Notes under the pieces: model-generated
The model's input: the letters and a program-made list of their open reading frames with translations, nothing else
Told to the model about the DNA's origin: nothing
The model's database searches: none
Position numbers and translations under genes: made by a program
In this document: in pieces, positions 6,072 through 7,331 of the stretch
How the letters are laid out: the number at the start of each line of letters is the position of its first letter
Position numbering within the stretch: position 1 is the first letter of the stretch
Assembly: GCA_002438345.1 (NCBI GenBank)
Contig: DJUJ01000122.1
Span: 22,532 to 29,862, forward strand
DNA from: Paenibacillus sp. UBA6285
GTDB lineage: Bacteria; Bacillota; Bacilli; Paenibacillales; Paenibacillaceae
Direction: 5' to 3'
Length of the DNA stretch: 7,331 bases

Positions 6072-6902
6072 ATGAATCGATATACAAAAGGGTCTGCCGT
6101 TACGGAAATTCTCTTGCTCGTCTTAGCTGCGATTTTTTTGATCCCTATTTACTATTTGATCATCACGACTTTTAAGACCCCAGCTGATGCAGTCTCTCAT
6201 CCGATGGGCCTTCCAGTTGACATCACGTTTGACAACTACGTTCGCGCTTTCAAGGCAATGAACTACTTTCATGTGTTGGGAAACAACCTTCTCATTACGA
6301 TTTCCTCCGTTGCGGGTATTGTTATGTTTTCTGCGATGGCTGCTTACAGCTTGGTACGACGCACGAACCACTTCAATCGCCTCGTGTTCCTTTTATTCAT
6401 GGTTGGAATGATGGTACCGTACCAAATGGGGATCTTGGCACTTTATAAACAGGTATCCCAGCTTGGGCTTATGAATTCCCACATGGGCGTTATTCTTATA
6501 GAAATTTGTTACAACCTCCCGCTCTCTATCTTTTTAATTAAAAGCTTTATCGGCGCTACCGTTCCATTGGAACTGGAAGAAGCAGCAAAAGTAGACGGCT
6601 GTGGGGTTTGGAGAACAACCTTGCAGATTGTGTTCCCGCTGCTTATGCCGGTGATTGCCACTGTAGCGATTGTGAATACGCTTGGTGTGTGGAATGATTT
6701 CATGACGCCGTTGTTGTTCTTGCAATCCCGTTCAAAGGGTGTATTACTCTTAGAAGTGTTCCGCAATATTGGGCAATTCTCGACCGACTGGACGAATTTC
6801 TTCCCGATGATGCTCCTAGCGGTTGCACCACTCATTCTTTTCTATATTTTCATGCAAAAATATATCATTAACGGCATCACGTCCGGCTCGCTAAAGGGAT
6901 AG
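6072..6902 (+). CDS. Sugar ABC transporter permease, MalG/UgpE/AraQ type
   Basis: This is the partner of the preceding permease; the two would form the heterodimeric channel. The 276-residue product begins with a hydrophobic segment at about 12-33 followed by TTFKTPADA. Its EAA loop, EEAAKVDGCGVWRTTLQIVF, is at 169-188, followed by FPLLMP. VWNDFMTPLLFLQ (206-218) and the C-terminal GITSGSLKG are characteristic of this subfamily. The ATG at 6072 lies 2 bases after the upstream stop codon, with GGGAG at 6056-6060 as a slightly distant SD site. An in-frame GTG at 6054 would overlap the upstream gene and add six residues, and is less likely. The tight spacing indicates co-transcription and translational coupling. 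No binding protein, ATPase (often a shared MsmX-type protein in Bacillota) or sugar enzyme follows in the window. An AGGAG right after the stop leads to no reading frame. Confidence 0.94.
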   Translation: MNRYTKGSAVTEILLLVLAAIFLIPIYYLIITTFKTPADAVSHPMGLPVDITFDNYVRAFKAMNYFHVLGNNLLITISSVAGIVMFSAMAAYSLVRRTNHFNRLVFLLFMVGMMVPYQMGILALYKQVSQLGLMNSHMGVILIEICYNLPLSIFLIKSFIGATVPLELEEAAKVDGCGVWRTTLQIVFPLLMPVIATVAIVNTLGVWNDFMTPLLFLQSRSKGVLLLEVFRNIGQFSTDWTNFFPMMLLAVAPLILFYIFMQKYIINGITSGSLKG

Positions 6903-6983
6903 GAGCTTAAAGACAAACCATTGGCAGCGTAAATTGGTCCATGATATGTCAACTGTACAAAGCGTTCAATTGAAGAAATAAAA

Positions 6984-6998
6984 GGGGAATGCATCCCC
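6984..6998 (-). terminator. Intrinsic terminator of the minus-strand gene at the right edge
   Basis: GGGGA (6984-6988) pairs with TCCCC (6994-6998) around a 5-nt loop. On the minus strand the stem is followed by TTTTATTT (6983-6976), the U-rich tail expected of a terminator. It lies about 95 bases past the stop codon of the minus-strand gene at 7093. On the plus strand no T run follows, so it would be a poor terminator for the permease operon, though the hairpin might still protect its 3' end. Confidence 0.55.
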
Positions 6999-7092
6999 CC
7001 TAGAGGCCGCAAGGCTTACATCCTGCTTAATCTCGACCATCTTATTAAATCGGAACATAGTAGACGGTCAGAGTTCCCGAAAGCGGATGCTT

Positions 7093-7331
7093 CTACTCCG
7101 CCGCTTCCGCCAACCATACTTGCATAGCCGGAGATTCCGCCCGATTCAAACGTAGGGCGATTTCGGTATTGATCTCATCCGGCGGCATGACTTCGACAAG
7201 GACGCATACTGACTCTCGCAGTTGATTCAAGGCAAACACGCCTTCATCATCGAGCATTTTCATTGCCAGCTCCATGGCCTTCAGCCTCAAATCAAACTCG
7301 CGATTCCCTTCGTCATTCTCAAGATCCGCAA
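7093..7331 (-). CDS. Unrecognised protein, C-terminal part only
   Basis: The minus-strand frame is open from the window edge to a TAG at 7093-7095, giving at least 79 residues; the true start lies beyond 7331. A TTG at 7288-7290 could be mistaken for a start, but the frame continues upstream of it without a stop (residues ADLENDEGNREFD). The visible part is acidic and mostly alpha-helical in character (LKAMELAMKMLDDEG, then LRESVCVLVEVMPPDEINTE), ending in VWLAEAAE. It has no membrane segment and no motif I recognise. It is convergent with the permease operon. That it is a gene is supported by the open frame, regular third-position G/C and a terminator downstream; its function is unknown. Confidence 0.6.
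   Translation of the reverse strand, partial: ADLENDEGNREFDLRLKAMELAMKMLDDEGVFALNQLRESVCVLVEVMPPDEINTEIALRLNRAESPAMQVWLAEAAE

Overview
The window looks like chromosomal DNA of a low-to-mid GC Bacillota, most likely Paenibacillus or a close relative. The grounds are a YwmB-family secreted protein, a Bacillus-type glucose-6-phosphate dehydrogenase (zwf), purine-rich Shine-Dalgarno (SD) sites, sigma-A-like extended -10 promoters, and long AT-rich intergenic DNA with repeats. The genus call is an inference from general familiarity, not from a search.

Layout, left to right. (1) 94-909, plus strand: a YwmB-family protein with a signal peptide. (2) 1116-2666, plus: a complete zwf with an extended -10 promoter, an imperfect palindrome in its leader and a strong intrinsic terminator (2683-2714). 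(3) 2715-3670: about 950 bases without a convincing gene. It holds short direct and inverted repeats, an orphan terminator-like hairpin (3385-3402), and a promoter (3498-3506) followed by an SD site that leads only into very short reading frames. (4) About 3671-5173: a tnpB-only IS200/IS605-type (IS1341-like) element on the minus strand. Its tnpB is split by two single-base homopolymer indels that cancel in length, although all catalytic motifs can still be read. Downstream of tnpB lies a structured stretch expected to be the omegaRNA and right end. Upstream lie three 11-bp-phased repeats and a nested, branched palindrome. (5) 5182-6902, plus: two adjacent sugar ABC-transporter permeases, MalF/UgpA type then MalG/UgpE/AraQ type. 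No substrate-binding protein gene or ATPase is present, and the first permease has no usable SD site. (6) 6984-6998: a minus-strand terminator. (7) 7093-7331, minus: the C-terminal part of an unrecognised protein whose start lies outside the window.

How they fit: zwf commits glucose-6-phosphate to the oxidative pentose phosphate pathway. The permease pair would form the membrane channel of a carbohydrate importer, with binding protein and ATPase supplied from elsewhere. The insertion element sits exactly where the operon's 5' end (leader, SD, perhaps a binding-protein gene) would be expected, so the operon has probably been separated from its native promoter or 5' part. No wholly new system is evident. 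The most interesting parts are the broken but motif-complete TnpB with its candidate guide RNA, and the branched structure abutting the permease start.
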